A stretch of DNA of 64,000 nt from Pythium myriotylum (taxonomy: Eukaryota > Oomycota > Peronosporomycetes > Pythiales > Pythiaceae). The stretch is taken from contig JALJCQ010000022.1 of NCBI GenBank assembly GCA_023091665.1, positions 1,364,001-1,428,000 on the forward strand. Direction: 5' to 3'. Shown piece after piece: positions 30,606-40,322 of this stretch; positions within the stretch are counted from its first letter, which is position 1, and every line of letters begins with the position of its first letter. The notes beneath the pieces are model-generated. The model was not told where the DNA came from. It saw only the letters and a list, made by a program, of their open reading frames with translations, and did not search any database. The translations under genes and the position numbers were made by a program.

Positions 30606-32882
30606 ATGAGATGCCTCGTCCTGCTGCTCGACACCGACGGCGTCTTTCTCGCCGGCCCCGACAGCTTCCTCGCTCCACCAGACGCTTTTGTGGCAGACCT
30701 ACAACAACTGATCTTCGAAAAACACTCCACAGAACTCGATGGGATCGGTCCTCTTGCGGTCACCATCTATTCATGCCTTCAACAACGAGACGCCAAGACC
30801 CCCCTCATCGTTGACACCGCCTTAGCAGACATCATGGGCGCTGACGAGTCCCTACAGAGCCCGCTGATCGCCGTTGTGCCCCCAAAGCACGAGAGAGTCA
30901 TAAAGTACCTCCATCACTTGCGCCTGATCGACTGGGATGGACGGGAGATCAGGTGGCCAGCAAACGTGTCGATGAGAGCGACCATGCGAGTCAGGGATCT
31001 GAAGATCTCCCTCCTCGATTCGAATGTTCTCGGCCCTCACGCATCCCTCGAGTCGATCAAGGTCTTTGCGTCACCTGAAGACTTCGTGCAGCAAATCCGA
31101 CTTCACGACTCTGTGTTCCCGCTGGTGCTGAAGCGTGAATACACAAAGGAATACCCGTTGGTCGTGGCTCTCGCGGAACACCCATACAGTAACAATACGG
31201 TGGGAGCCTGGATCTGCCAACCTGTCACAAGTAGTTCCGTTACGATCGATTGGTGCAACCGGACAGCGTGGATCCTGCGCTGCCTTGGAACACGGTCTGG
31301 TGTCGATGAAACGCTCGAAAGTAATGTGATGGTGTACGTTCGTCAACCAGTCGTCGTGCTATGGAGAGAACTCTATCGCAGCTGTATCGAGTCCAATGCA
31401 CTCGCGTATGTCGTCGGATCATCTGGCTCAGGCAAGACGACCGCAGCGTTCGTGTTCGCCACTTCAATGATCGATCGAGCCCATTGGGACGTGGTCTGGT
31501 TTCATTACACTGCGGACTCGGCGAACCGAGTACAGTGCACCAAGTGGAAAGAAGACTCGTTTGTGCAGATTGAAATCTATTCGCCTTCACGAATCGTCAA
31601 CGTATTAGACTCATGTTGCTCCCGCCCGACGATCGTCTTCTTTGACGGCTTGGACATGTCCAACCGACTTAGTGTGGATGCGTGGACTCCGTGCGTCGCG
31701 TGGCGGTCAGGCGACAAGATCCGCCGCCGACTTGTCTGTGTAACTTCGATGGTCTCGGCTATGGCGATCTATGACCCGAGCAAAACGACGCGACTGCCTC
31801 CAAAAGTAGATGTGGACGGTGTGCCACCGACTCGAATACCGCTCATCGAGTCGGTTTTTGAAGCCACCGTTGATGAGCCCCGTGAAGAACTTCGAAGTAT
31901 CATGGAGCTTGGACTAACGGCTTGGTCGCTTGACGAATACCTTGAAGCCGTGCAACACGATGGTTTCTTTGGAGCTGTCGAGGCAAACTTACGAGCTGCT
32001 GGCGCCGATCTGTTCGGTGGCGAGACCACGCTAGCGAATCGAATTGCGCTGGTGGAGAACAAGTTCTTCACGGTCGGAGCCAACGCTTTTCAAATGTTTG
32101 GTGTAGACACGGGGACGGCAGTCTGGGGGATGACAAAGATGATACAGCATCGTAACCTCGATGAACTCGTCAGTGGTAACAGCGCGACGACTTCGTCGCG
32201 GGCTACTATCAATCGCGCGCAGGCAGTTTTCTTCTCGAATCAGCACGGAACCAAGTTGATCGACCAGCGCCTCGTGAGCCCCTTCGTTGCTCGCTTATTG
32301 GCGTTTAACTCCACCATGGGTGCAGTCAAAAGCTTCGCTGTGCGAGATGTTGTAAGCAACGACGGAGAAAGCTTCTTTGCCGCGTGGTTCATCGTCAAGC
32401 TAAGCCGCGAGGGTTTGGATTGTTGGGAGCTCCGGGAAGATGAAAGTGTGAAGATCGAGTGGGAGGCACGACGTGTGTGTCGCTCGAATTTACAAGACGC
32501 TCTGACAAGCGTGACGCTTATCGAAATAGTAAGGCGTTCAGTACCGTGCTGGCTCGAGCGATTGGAGAGGCCAGTGGGCAGTTACGATCTCGTGCGGGTG
32601 GATGTGGGTACAAACTTAGTCGAGTTTGTTCAGATTATCCATAGTGGCACATCACACCGCTTCGATTATGAGCCGTTCGAAGCATGGCTTCGTGGAAGGG
32701 GAGAGTTTAATGTCCATACTGTGCGTCTGATCATCGTGATGCCCAAGCTGTGGCTTGACGAGTGCACCTTGGCGGTGGATGAGGCGACATTTAGTATGGC
32801 GATCAAGCGAACTCTGGGGAATGCGGATGTGCGCGTCAAGGTGGTGGTTCGCGGCGTGGCGTATTCGGGCGATACAACTTGA
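30606..32882 (+). CDS. Crinkler/RHSP-like P-loop NTPase with nuclease-like C-terminus (gene 2)
   Basis: A 758-residue protein. The head MRCLVLLLDTDGVFLAGPDS and VADLQQLIFEKHS has ubiquitin-like strand-helix spacing, comparable to Crinkler N-terminal domains but without an LFLAK motif. A second ubiquitin-like segment spans about 100-190 (LIDWDGREIRWPANV to VVAL). Walker A is GSSGSGKTTAA at about 270 and Walker B is TIVFFDGLDM at about 342. The tail has YDLVRVDVGTNLVEFVQI near 659, then PFEAWLRGRG, like the Asp..Glu/Gln pair of restriction-nuclease folds. The head is about 80% identical to that of gene 3 (48557). The frame is open further upstream, but the initiator at 30580 points to this ATG. 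Predicted to be a nucleic-acid-targeting NTPase; secretion and host role are unproven. Confidence 0.62.
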   Translation: MRCLVLLLDTDGVFLAGPDSFLAPPDAFVADLQQLIFEKHSTELDGIGPLAVTIYSCLQQRDAKTPLIVDTALADIMGADESLQSPLIAVVPPKHERVIKYLHHLRLIDWDGREIRWPANVSMRATMRVRDLKISLLDSNVLGPHASLESIKVFASPEDFVQQIRLHDSVFPLVLKREYTKEYPLVVALAEHPYSNNTVGAWICQPVTSSSVTIDWCNRTAWILRCLGTRSGVDETLESNVMVYVRQPVVVLWRELYRSCIESNALAYVVGSSGSGKTTAAFVFATSMIDRAHWDVVWFHYTADSANRVQCTKWKEDSFVQIEIYSPSRIVNVLDSCCSRPTIVFFDGLDMSNRLSVDAWTPCVAWRSGDKIRRRLVCVTSMVSAMAIYDPSKTTRLPPKVDVDGVPPTRIPLIESVFEATVDEPREELRSIMELGLTAWSLDEYLEAVQHDGFFGAVEANLRAAGADLFGGETTLANRIALVENKFFTVGANAFQMFGVDTGTAVWGMTKMIQHRNLDELVSGNSATTSSRATINRAQAVFFSNQHGTKLIDQRLVSPFVARLLAFNSTMGAVKSFAVRDVVSNDGESFFAAWFIVKLSREGLDCWELREDESVKIEWEARRVCRSNLQDALTSVTLIEIVRRSVPCWLERLERPVGSYDLVRVDVGTNLVEFVQIIHSGTSHRFDYEPFEAWLRGRGEFNVHTVRLIIVMPKLWLDECTLAVDEATFSMAIKRTLGNADVRVKVVVRGVAYSGDTT

Positions 32883-33329
32883 CTGCACGAACGACCAGGT
32901 ACGAGTAGTGACCTCGGTTAGCTTGCCGATAGTACCCAGTGTGGTGATAGCACCTATGCCTTGTCAAATACCCATCCGTGCCATATTTCTTACCACATCA
33001 CTATTTTATTTGGCCCGCTATCATACCAAACCATCACGTCCCGCAGTAGAAATCGTGGATCCGAAGTATCAACGTATCCACGACGATTTAGTAACGCATC
33101 CCGCCTTCGACGTCAGCGACGTATATGAAACAACGGATGCGTGGCGATCGAGCAACCGTCTCACTACCATAGTTTGTCGGCATCGTTGGCGACGGAATGG
33201 TTCGATTTGCTTGTTGTCCAATCGCTGTGGCACCGTGAATAGAGAAAGTCCCCGTACCCTAAAATGGCAACTCCACTTCCAAACACGATTAGACGAATTC
33301 GACGATACGAGCAGCAATCTATCCTTAGT
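32883..33329. other. 3' flank of Crinkler-like gene 2 up to the retrotransposon
   Basis: No gene seen; ends at the ATTAC target duplication of the LTR element. Confidence 0.35.
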
Positions 33330-33334
33330 ATTAC
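33330..33334 (+). repeat. Target-site duplication, left (ATTAC)
   Basis: ATTAC directly before the left LTR; the same five bases follow the right LTR at 39706-39710. Confidence 0.9.
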
Positions 33335-33744
33335 TGTCACAGAAGCGGGGCGACACTGAGCGGGGAAGACCGAAGCCGAGGCTAGTTGGGGCGAAGAAGG
33401 CTAGACTTGATTGCTCGATGGCAAGTTGTGGAGTGATATTGAATGGGCCCGGGATTCAAACCTCCCAAGCCTTACTGTCTGAGCCACCCATATGGTTTAC
33501 GTCGTCTCTCCTAACTAATCTTGAATAAACTATACTGGATCTTTGGTCTAGACTCCGTGTACGAGTCAGGACACGAGATGTTCTTAGCCAAACTTATCCT
33601 ACTGTTTGTATGGGATTACTGAGGTCATCCCTCCGTGTTATAGTTGGGGCTCCGGACAAGAGCAGTCTTGTCCGGCTATGCTGGATTTATCTCGCGCTCA
33701 GTATAGTGTAGAGAGGCAGAGTCTATTGTAAGGACTATGTCACA
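33335..33744 (-). repeat. 3' LTR
   Basis: 410 bp, TGTCACAG...TATGTCACA. Includes a CCGGACAAGAgcagTCTTGTCCGG hairpin (arms of 10). Appears identical to 39296-39705. Confidence 0.93.
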
Positions 33745-36700
33745 TGACCTCCCTTCGAGAGAAGACTTCCCTTCTTGTTCCTCCAGTACTCGGCGATCAG
33801 CCCTGGAATTTGCTTCAAGTTCTCAATGGGTTCCCAAGTGGCTTGTCTCACGGTTTCTCCAAGCCAATGGATCTTGTACTGCTGTTTACCTTGACGTCTG
33901 CGGTCTCCAATGACTGCTTGGACCAGTTGTCCTTCTGTTCCGTCTGCAAGTAAAACCTTAGCAGCTTGCTGATGTCGCCTGTCGTCCTTCTGATACAGCT
34001 TCAACCGTGAAGTGTGAAATACAGGATGGATTCGAAGATCCTTCGACATAGCGATCTCGTATGAATCATGGTGGACTTTCTTCACGATGGGGTAGGGTCC
34101 AACGAATCTTGGTGCCAACTTGCTTGTCGATGCGAAGCCCTTGTGGCGGATGTCCAGATTCTTACCGTCAAGCAATACGAGTTGACCGATCTCAAACTCT
34201 TGGTGCTTGCGGTTCCTGTCGTAGTACGACTTCATACGTTCTTGCGCTTCACTCATAGCGTCTTGTGCTTTCCGAAGAAAGACTTCTTGTTGCAAGAGAA
34301 ACTCTTTTGCTGTCTTGCTCAACTTAGTGAACTCTGGATCAGCTGCAACATCATCCGGCATGTATGGAACATAGCCAAGATCAGCTTCGAAAGGTGACAT
34401 ACCGATCGAAGAATGCACTCTGCGGTTATACGCAAACTCTGCTAAGTGCAAATATTCACTCCAGTCATTCTGTGCTGGATTCACAACTCCTCGGAGATAA
34501 TCCTCGACGAAACGATTCGTCCGTTCTGTCTGTCCATCTGTTTGGGGACGGAACGCTGATGAGAGATTGTGCTGAGACTTCAGGATCGATGCCACTGAGG
34601 TCCAAAACTTGGATGTGAACTTAGAGTCACGATCCGACACAATGGTCTTGGGGATACCATGATCTTTCACGTAGTGCTTCATGAAAAGACTCGCGGTGCC
34701 CTCCGCTGATGCAGTCGTCTTAGTTGCGATGAACTTGGCACGTTTCGTCAGACGATCGACAATTACCATGATTGCATCATCATCTTCCTTGGTCTTTGGT
34801 AAGGATACCAGAAAGTCCATGGAAATCTCAACCCATCTTCCCGATGGAATACTGAGTGGATTGAGGAGACCTGGCGGTTTAAATTGCCTGGCTTTGTTAC
34901 GCTGACACATCTCACAAGTGTTCACGTAACGCTGGATGTACTTGGTCATGCGCGGCCAATAGTACTTCTTCTGGACTGCAAGATACGTCTTGTAGTAACC
35001 AGGATGACCAGCGGTCAAAACATCGTGATTCTCATAGATTACACGATTCTTCAGATCTTCGTTGTCAGGAATCACAAGTCTGGGATGTTCGTCCTCCATT
35101 GTTTGATAGTAAAGGAGTCCGTCGACGACCGAGTGCTTTGGTACTTGCACACCATCAGCCATCTTTTCCAGAATGTCTCGTGTTCGTTGATCTGACTTGT
35201 ACAGCTTCTTCACCGACTCTTTGACTGAGACGGGGCTCGCTTCAATAGTTGCTACAATCTCGCGGCTTGCTGCTGCATCAAGAAGATCTTGTAGACTAAC
35301 TTGAGCAGCCTTGTGCTCAAAGCCCGGGTTCCGGGATAACGCGTCAGCGACGTGATTCGTGTGTCCTGGAATCCACTTGAACTGAGGGTGAAACTCAGCA
35401 AGTTCGTTGAACCAACGTGCAACTCTTCTGTTCGTTGTCTTCTGTGTCAAGATCGTCTCTATACTCTTGTGATCCGTTTCCACAACAAATGGATGATCGA
35501 GAAGGTACACACGCCACACCTTTAGCGCGTGCATGATCGCGAGAAGTTCTTGTTCACGAACAGGGTAGTTGAGTTCAGCAGACTTCATTTTTCGTCCTGT
35601 GTATGCGATGGGATACTCTAGCTCTCCCTCCTTTTGAAACAAGACTCCCCCAATGGCGAAGTTGGACGCATCCATCCGGATTCCGAAAAGCTTCGAGAAG
35701 TCCGGTAGTTTCAAAACAGGTGGTGAAGACAGGCGCTGCTTGAGTTGCTCGAAGCACGCCAGTTGATGGTCAGAGAGTTGGATTGCCTCACTGGATTTCT
35801 TCCCCTTGATACACTCATGAAGTGGACCCGCAAACTGTGCAAAGTCCGGGCAGAAACGAGAGACGTACACAGTAGTACCTAGAAAGCTCTCCATCTGCTT
35901 CTTCGTCTTTGGAACGGGCCAGTCCTTGATGATCTTGATCTTGTCCGGGTCCATACGCACACCGTTGCGACCGACAAAGTCACCGAGACAAGGAATCTCA
36001 GGAACACAGAACTGACACTTCGACAGTTTGATGTACAGCTGTTGATCTTCACATCGTTGAAGAACACGATCGAGAGCCTCGAGGTGCTCGTTGATGTCCG
36101 TGCTTTTCGTGAAGACATAGATGTCGTCGAAGTAGATGCGCATGCAATCGCGCAAGTCGCTGAAGACACGTTGAAGAAGACGGTTGAAGGTGCCTGGACT
36201 CCCGCTGAGTCCCATTGGAGTTACCAAATACTCAAACAACCCATCAGGCGTTGAAAACGCCGTGAATGGTATATCTTGTTCTCTGAGTTTTACCTGGTAG
36301 TAACCCCACAGCAAATCCATGCACGAAAACCAGTAACTACCAGTCATGGCGTCAAAGGTATCTTCTTTGCGTGGCATTGGAATAGCAGGCAACACTGTGT
36401 TGTGGTTCAACAGACGAAAGTCGTGGACTATTCGCCAACCAAGGCTTCTTCACACAAAAGGTTGGTGCCGAGAAAGGAGATGTACTTGGTCTAATGATAT
36501 TGGCTTTGACCATTTCCTTCGTCCATTCTTGAATCACCTTGCGTTGCTCAGGGCTCTGGCGCCACTGAGGAACGTGAATAGGTTTCGTACCGGGCTTGAG
36601 TTCGATGACATGTTCAATACCCTCCCGAACAGGCGGAACAGTGTTCGGTAGTTCAGTTCGAAACACTGTATCACGACGCTTCCACAGCACATCATATGCT

Positions 36701-37308
36701 GGGTTATCCTTCAAAGCGTCCCACCCTTGCTGCATATACCTAGCAGCCTTTTCCGAGTCGTGTGGATTCACCATAAACACGCACTCGACATCTCCCTTGC
36801 GCAACTCTTTGGCAAGTTTCTTCATGGAGATGAACTTGGTCTGACCGAATTCTCCATTGTGACCGTGTTGACGATAAAAGTTGAAGATCTCACGGGTCTG
36901 AGTCTGTCTCGCTCGACGGCGATTCGCAACAAAGCGAGCAGGGCGCACCGTTGGTGTACGAAGACGTAGTGGTGGGTCTGGCGCAGCTTGAGTGCGAGGC
37001 GACAGTTGGAGAGTTTTCCAGTCAATCTCGGGGTTTTGCTCACGGAGCCAAATCATACCGAGAATCACGTCTTTGTCCTCAGGGATCGGCATGACCTGGA
37101 ACTTAGACTTCATGGCAGGGAAACCAGGAACCTCAAGATTCATTTCAGCAGTGCGACGGGGTCGATGCACCTTCTGACCAAATCCAAGATCAACTTCCAT
37201 GGTGTCTTGTTTGTCTTCGTGCACTTTGAGGTTCAATGATTGTGCCAAATCTTCCGAGATGCCGTTTAGACTACAACCATTATCAATGAAGATAAGATAC
37301 ATTCTTCT
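33735..37308 (-). pseudogene. pol: Retrotransposon pol: protease-RT-RNase H-integrase-chromodomain (frameshifted)
   Basis: Read right to left. FIDNGCSLNGI near 37290 is the retropepsin site, with Asn in place of the usual Ser/Thr in D-S/T-G. The RT domain starts in this frame (IIRPSTSPFSAPTFCVKK), then the frame changes near 36438-36445 and continues as GWRIVHDFRLLNH. YFDDIYVF is the RT catalytic motif (Phe instead of the usual second residue). DASNFAIGGVLFQ, ELLAIMHALKVWR and TDHKS mark RNase H. HPGYYKTY..CEMCQRNK is the integrase zinc finger, and MDFLVSLP, VSDRDSKF and DGQTERTNR hold the DDE triad. YKIHWLGETVRQATWEPIENL is a chromodomain. The RT frameshift is probably a lesion or an error; the gag-to-protease shift (about +1) may be programmed. 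Confidence 0.88.
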
Positions 37309-38455
37309 TCTTTTCCGGCTTGTCATACGCGAGTGCTTGTACTTCAAGAATCGCATAGAAGGCGCCACTGATGTAGTTGTTGGCTTCCTTCTTCTTGTCG
37401 GGACATTCAGGAGAAATGTGGCCCTTTTTCTTGCAAGCGTGACATGTTGCATTCTTCTTCCAGTCATCACCCTTCTTGTCGTCTTGGGACTTATGACTTT
37501 TCTTGCCTTTCTTCGACTTGGTCATGACTGCGGCCGTGTCGTGATCCGGCTTGGAAGACTTCTGCCCTTGTAGTCTGGCAGATTTCCCGGAATAGTGTGC
37601 GAACTCGAAGTTCGTGGCAATCTCGATCGTATCATCGAGATTCTTTGGACTTTCCTCCTTGATCTTGGCGCACGTCTCTGCGCGTAGACCGTTTTGGAAG
37701 TAAAAGCGCTGATCAAGATCCTCGATCCGCTGTTGCGCTTGCGAAAGCAAGTCCTGGAACTTCGTCACGTAATCGTGAATCGAAGCAGTTTGCTTGAGTT
37801 CAAACATTCGCTCACGGAGGTTGTACTCGAAATCAACAGGCTTGAAGCGCTTACGCAGCTTCTCCTTGAAACGTTCCCACGTCTTGTTTACGCCGTCTCG
37901 CGCGCATTCTGCGGTAAAAGTCGTCCGTACCCAATTCTGTACAGACTTGCCGAGGTTTCCTGTAATCTCTTCAACGAATGCAGAAGAGTCGGCTTCCATT
38001 ATCGCGCGCTTGAACGCATAGTAATCCTCCGTGTTGAATATCCATAATTCGACGTCTTCATTCTGCTTGCCTTCATACCCTGGCGGTTCCTTCTTGCGCG
38101 ATGGCCCTTGAAGGTTCAGCATCTGCATGAACTGTGCTTGCGACTGTTGCATAAACGCTTGCATACTTGCTTGCGATTGCACATTGTTCTGCTGCATCAT
38201 CATCATAAACTGGTAGAAGAGAGCCGGGTCCATGGACGGGGCAGCAGCTGGTTGCGCAGCTGCGGCTGGTGCGGCCTGCGGTGGCACAGCCTGAGGTACT
38301 TCTGGCTGATCCATCTCTTCTTGTGCAGCGGCCGGGCGTGGGCGTGATGCAGAACGTGCACGCTCAACGTCTGGAGTGTCGTTCGATCGACTTTGTTGAC
38401 GGGGACGTAAGTTCGGTGACTCACGCTCAACTTCTCGGGATCGACGTCCGGACAT
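37283..38455 (-). CDS. gag: Retrotransposon gag
   Basis: A 390-residue Gag. A disordered Arg/Pro/Ala-rich head (1-75) is followed by a Gln/Met-rich stretch (MMMMQQNNVQ). The capsid-like core (about 110-270) includes VELWIFNTEDYYAFKRAI and WERFKEKLRKRFKP. A single CCHC zinc knuckle, CHACKKKGHISPEC, lies near residue 340. The ORF overlaps the protease frame by a few codons and ends KKKNVSYLH, where pol continues in the +1 frame. The ATG at 38455 is the first in frame. Confidence 0.88.
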   Translation of the reverse strand: MSGRRSREVERESPNLRPRQQSRSNDTPDVERARSASRPRPAAAQEEMDQPEVPQAVPPQAAPAAAAQPAAAPSMDPALFYQFMMMMQQNNVQSQASMQAFMQQSQAQFMQMLNLQGPSRKKEPPGYEGKQNEDVELWIFNTEDYYAFKRAIMEADSSAFVEEITGNLGKSVQNWVRTTFTAECARDGVNKTWERFKEKLRKRFKPVDFEYNLRERMFELKQTASIHDYVTKFQDLLSQAQQRIEDLDQRFYFQNGLRAETCAKIKEESPKNLDDTIEIATNFEFAHYSGKSARLQGQKSSKPDHDTAAVMTKSKKGKKSHKSQDDKKGDDWKKNATCHACKKKGHISPECPDKKKEANNYISGAFYAILEVQALAYDKPEKKKNVSYLH

Positions 38456-38580
38456 GAGAAGTTGGACTCCACTTGCGTGTTCACTTGCTTACTTCTGACT
38501 TGATTCTACTCTACTTTAACTAACCTAAAATGAAGGCTAAAGTTGAAGAAAACTAAATTTTGAAAAACCTAAACTATAAT

Positions 38581-38895
38581 CTAGTTCTTGGTCTTCTTCT
38601 TCTTCTTGTTCTTGTTGAAGAGGTGAATGGAGTGATCGAAAGTGCTTGAAACGACCGTTTGCGTCTTGTCGATGTGGTGCAAGAGCAAGTTCGTGGTCGA
38701 CTGCAACAGGTTCCGAGTCTCGTGATCGAACGAGTCAGGGATCTCGTCACGAATTAACTTCACGAGTTTCTGTTGCTTAACCGTCGTGAGCCAAAGGTCG
38801 TGACGGAGCTTATCAAGCTTTTCGAAGTTCTGAGTCAAGCACTCAGTATCGTATTGGAAAGGGTTCTCGGGTTCACGAGTTTTCCGCTTCCCCAT
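38581..38895 (-). CDS. Small ORF upstream of gag in the retrotransposon
   Basis: 104 residues, MGKRKTREPENPFQYDTECL to a Lys/Asn-rich end (NKNKKKKKTKN). It is helical and charged, with Leu-rich stretches, and has no recognised domain. It lies between the 5' LTR and gag on the same strand and has a proper stop. Some gypsy elements carry an extra leader ORF; its role is unknown. Confidence 0.5.
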   Translation of the reverse strand: MGKRKTREPENPFQYDTECLTQNFEKLDKLRHDLWLTTVKQQKLVKLIRDEIPDSFDHETRNLLQSTTNLLLHHIDKTQTVVSSTFDHSIHLFNKNKKKKKTKN

Positions 38896-39295
38896 CAAGT
38901 GTTGCAACACTATCACAGTTCTATAGCAACGGATGTGGATCTAACGATCGTTAGAGGGCAGCTAAAGGAGAGTTATTCTCTGTGTTTTCGATGGCGGGAT
39001 AAGTGCTCTGATGAGGCACGTAAGGCCGCGGACCCACCGAAAGAGTCTCCAATGTGTGTGCCACACAACGACGTAACCACACCAACCAGCTACGGAACGT
39101 AACAGATTGTGCGCGACGAGATGTTGGTAACCGCCCTCGTCAGATGACGACTTTGGTTGGTTTGGCCTAGCCTGGGTAGCCTGGCTTAGCACGAGTTGGC
39201 TTGGTCTAGTCTTCCGGATGCTAATGGAGCTTCCCACTATGTGGCCACTCCAGCAAACCGAGCTTGGCGAGGAAGGGGACCGACGAGCGCTACTA

Positions 39296-39705
39296 TGTCA
39301 CAGAAGCGGGGCGACACTGAGCGGGGAAGACCGAAGCCGAGGCTAGTTGGGGCGAAGAAGGCTAGACTTGATTGCTCGATGGCAAGTTGTGGAGTGATAT
39401 TGAATGGGCCCGGGATTCAAACCTCCCAAGCCTTACTGTCTGAGCCACCCATATGGTTTACGTCGTCTCTCCTAACTAATCTTGAATAAACTATACTGGA
39501 TCTTTGGTCTAGACTCCGTGTACGAGTCAGGACACGAGATGTTCTTAGCCAAACTTATCCTACTGTTTGTATGGGATTACTGAGGTCATCCCTCCGTGTT
39601 ATAGTTGGGGCTCCGGACAAGAGCAGTCTTGTCCGGCTATGCTGGATTTATCTCGCGCTCAGTATAGTGTAGAGAGGCAGAGTCTATTGTAAGGACTATG
39701 TCACA
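39296..39705 (-). repeat. 5' LTR
   Basis: 410 bp, upstream LTR in element orientation; appears identical to 33335-33744. Confidence 0.93.
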
Positions 39706-39710
39706 ATTAC
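39706..39710 (+). repeat. Target-site duplication, right (ATTAC)
   Basis: Matches the ATTAC at 33330-33334. Confidence 0.9.
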
Positions 39711-40277
39711 TGATCGACTCGTGCTGATGACGACAGTTCAAATCTTTTGTTGAGGCAGAGAAGAATCCATCTTTATTGGCGAACGACGTCTTCGCAGTGA
39801 GAGCTTGCGACGATCCCGCGTCCAGAATTGAGAGATGCTAGAGTGATTCTGATGAAGACAGATGACCATCAAGTATTACTTTACTCGCTGCTGGGGATAG
39901 CGCGCTAGCACGATTGTGCGCCTACTGCTTCTCTGGAGTGACACGATCATCCACTCCAACACAAGGGTCTGAGAGTATCATCTTTAACACATATGAATTG
40001 CTTGCCATTGCCAGCGGCGATGGGTGGTGAATGACGGCGATAGTGTGAAATGCTGCCAGGAATTCACCACTATCGCCGTCTTTCATCACGATCATCACAG
40101 TGGCTGCTGACACGCCGCGGTGACTCAAAGAGTACGCACACTACATGCATGCACGGTGTCAGTCGTCAGCCATGAGCGGGAGGGAGTAGAGAACGAGTGG
40201 GCAGCGAGCGGTAGAATCGACCTACTCCCAGACGCGCACTTGTCTTCCCTGGAGCTCGGCCAAGGCCTTCTTCAGTC
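39711..40277. other. Intergenic with an imperfect hairpin
   Basis: TGAATGACGGCGATAGTG (40028-40045) pairs with CACTATCGCCGTCTTTCA (40068-40085) with one mismatch and a 22-base loop. No gene supported. Confidence 0.45.
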
Positions 40278-40293
40278 TTCATTTCTCCAGCTT
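40278..40293 (+). promoter_or_regulatory. Initiator-like site of the lipoxygenase gene
   Basis: CTTCATTTCTCCAGCTTGAG resembles the oomycete initiator and lies about 40 bp before the ATG at 40323, without a TATA box. Confidence 0.4.
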
Positions 40294-40322
40294 GAGCTCT
40301 AACCACTCCAGACTTGACGGCT

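Larger units (their letters stand above)
33335..39705 (-). mobile_element. Full-length Ty3/gypsy-type LTR retrotransposon (chromodomain type)
   Basis: A 6,371-bp element on the minus strand with two 410-bp LTRs, a 5-bp target duplication, an extra small ORF, gag with a zinc knuckle, and pol in the order protease, reverse transcriptase, RNase H, integrase, chromodomain. That order is Ty3/gypsy. A purine-rich tract (GAAGGGAGG on the minus strand) lies within 15 bp inside the 3' LTR. I could not identify the primer-binding site with confidence. LTRs appear identical by eye, so insertion is recent. Pol carries a frameshift, so this copy may be unable to move by itself. Confidence 0.93.

Noticed and set aside
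33405..33490. tRNA-like stretch in each LTR (minus strand GGTTTGAATCC preceded by TGGCTCAGACAGT), resembling Pol III B and A boxes
   Set aside because: The boxes are only about 24 bases apart, too close for a tRNA, and the T-arm bases do not pair properly. It is part of both LTRs and not a separate gene.
39270..39295. Primer-binding site of the retrotransposon next to the 5' LTR
   Set aside because: The sequence after the LTR (minus strand TAGTAGCGCTCGTCGG) does not clearly match a known tRNA 3' end by eye, so I did not annotate it.
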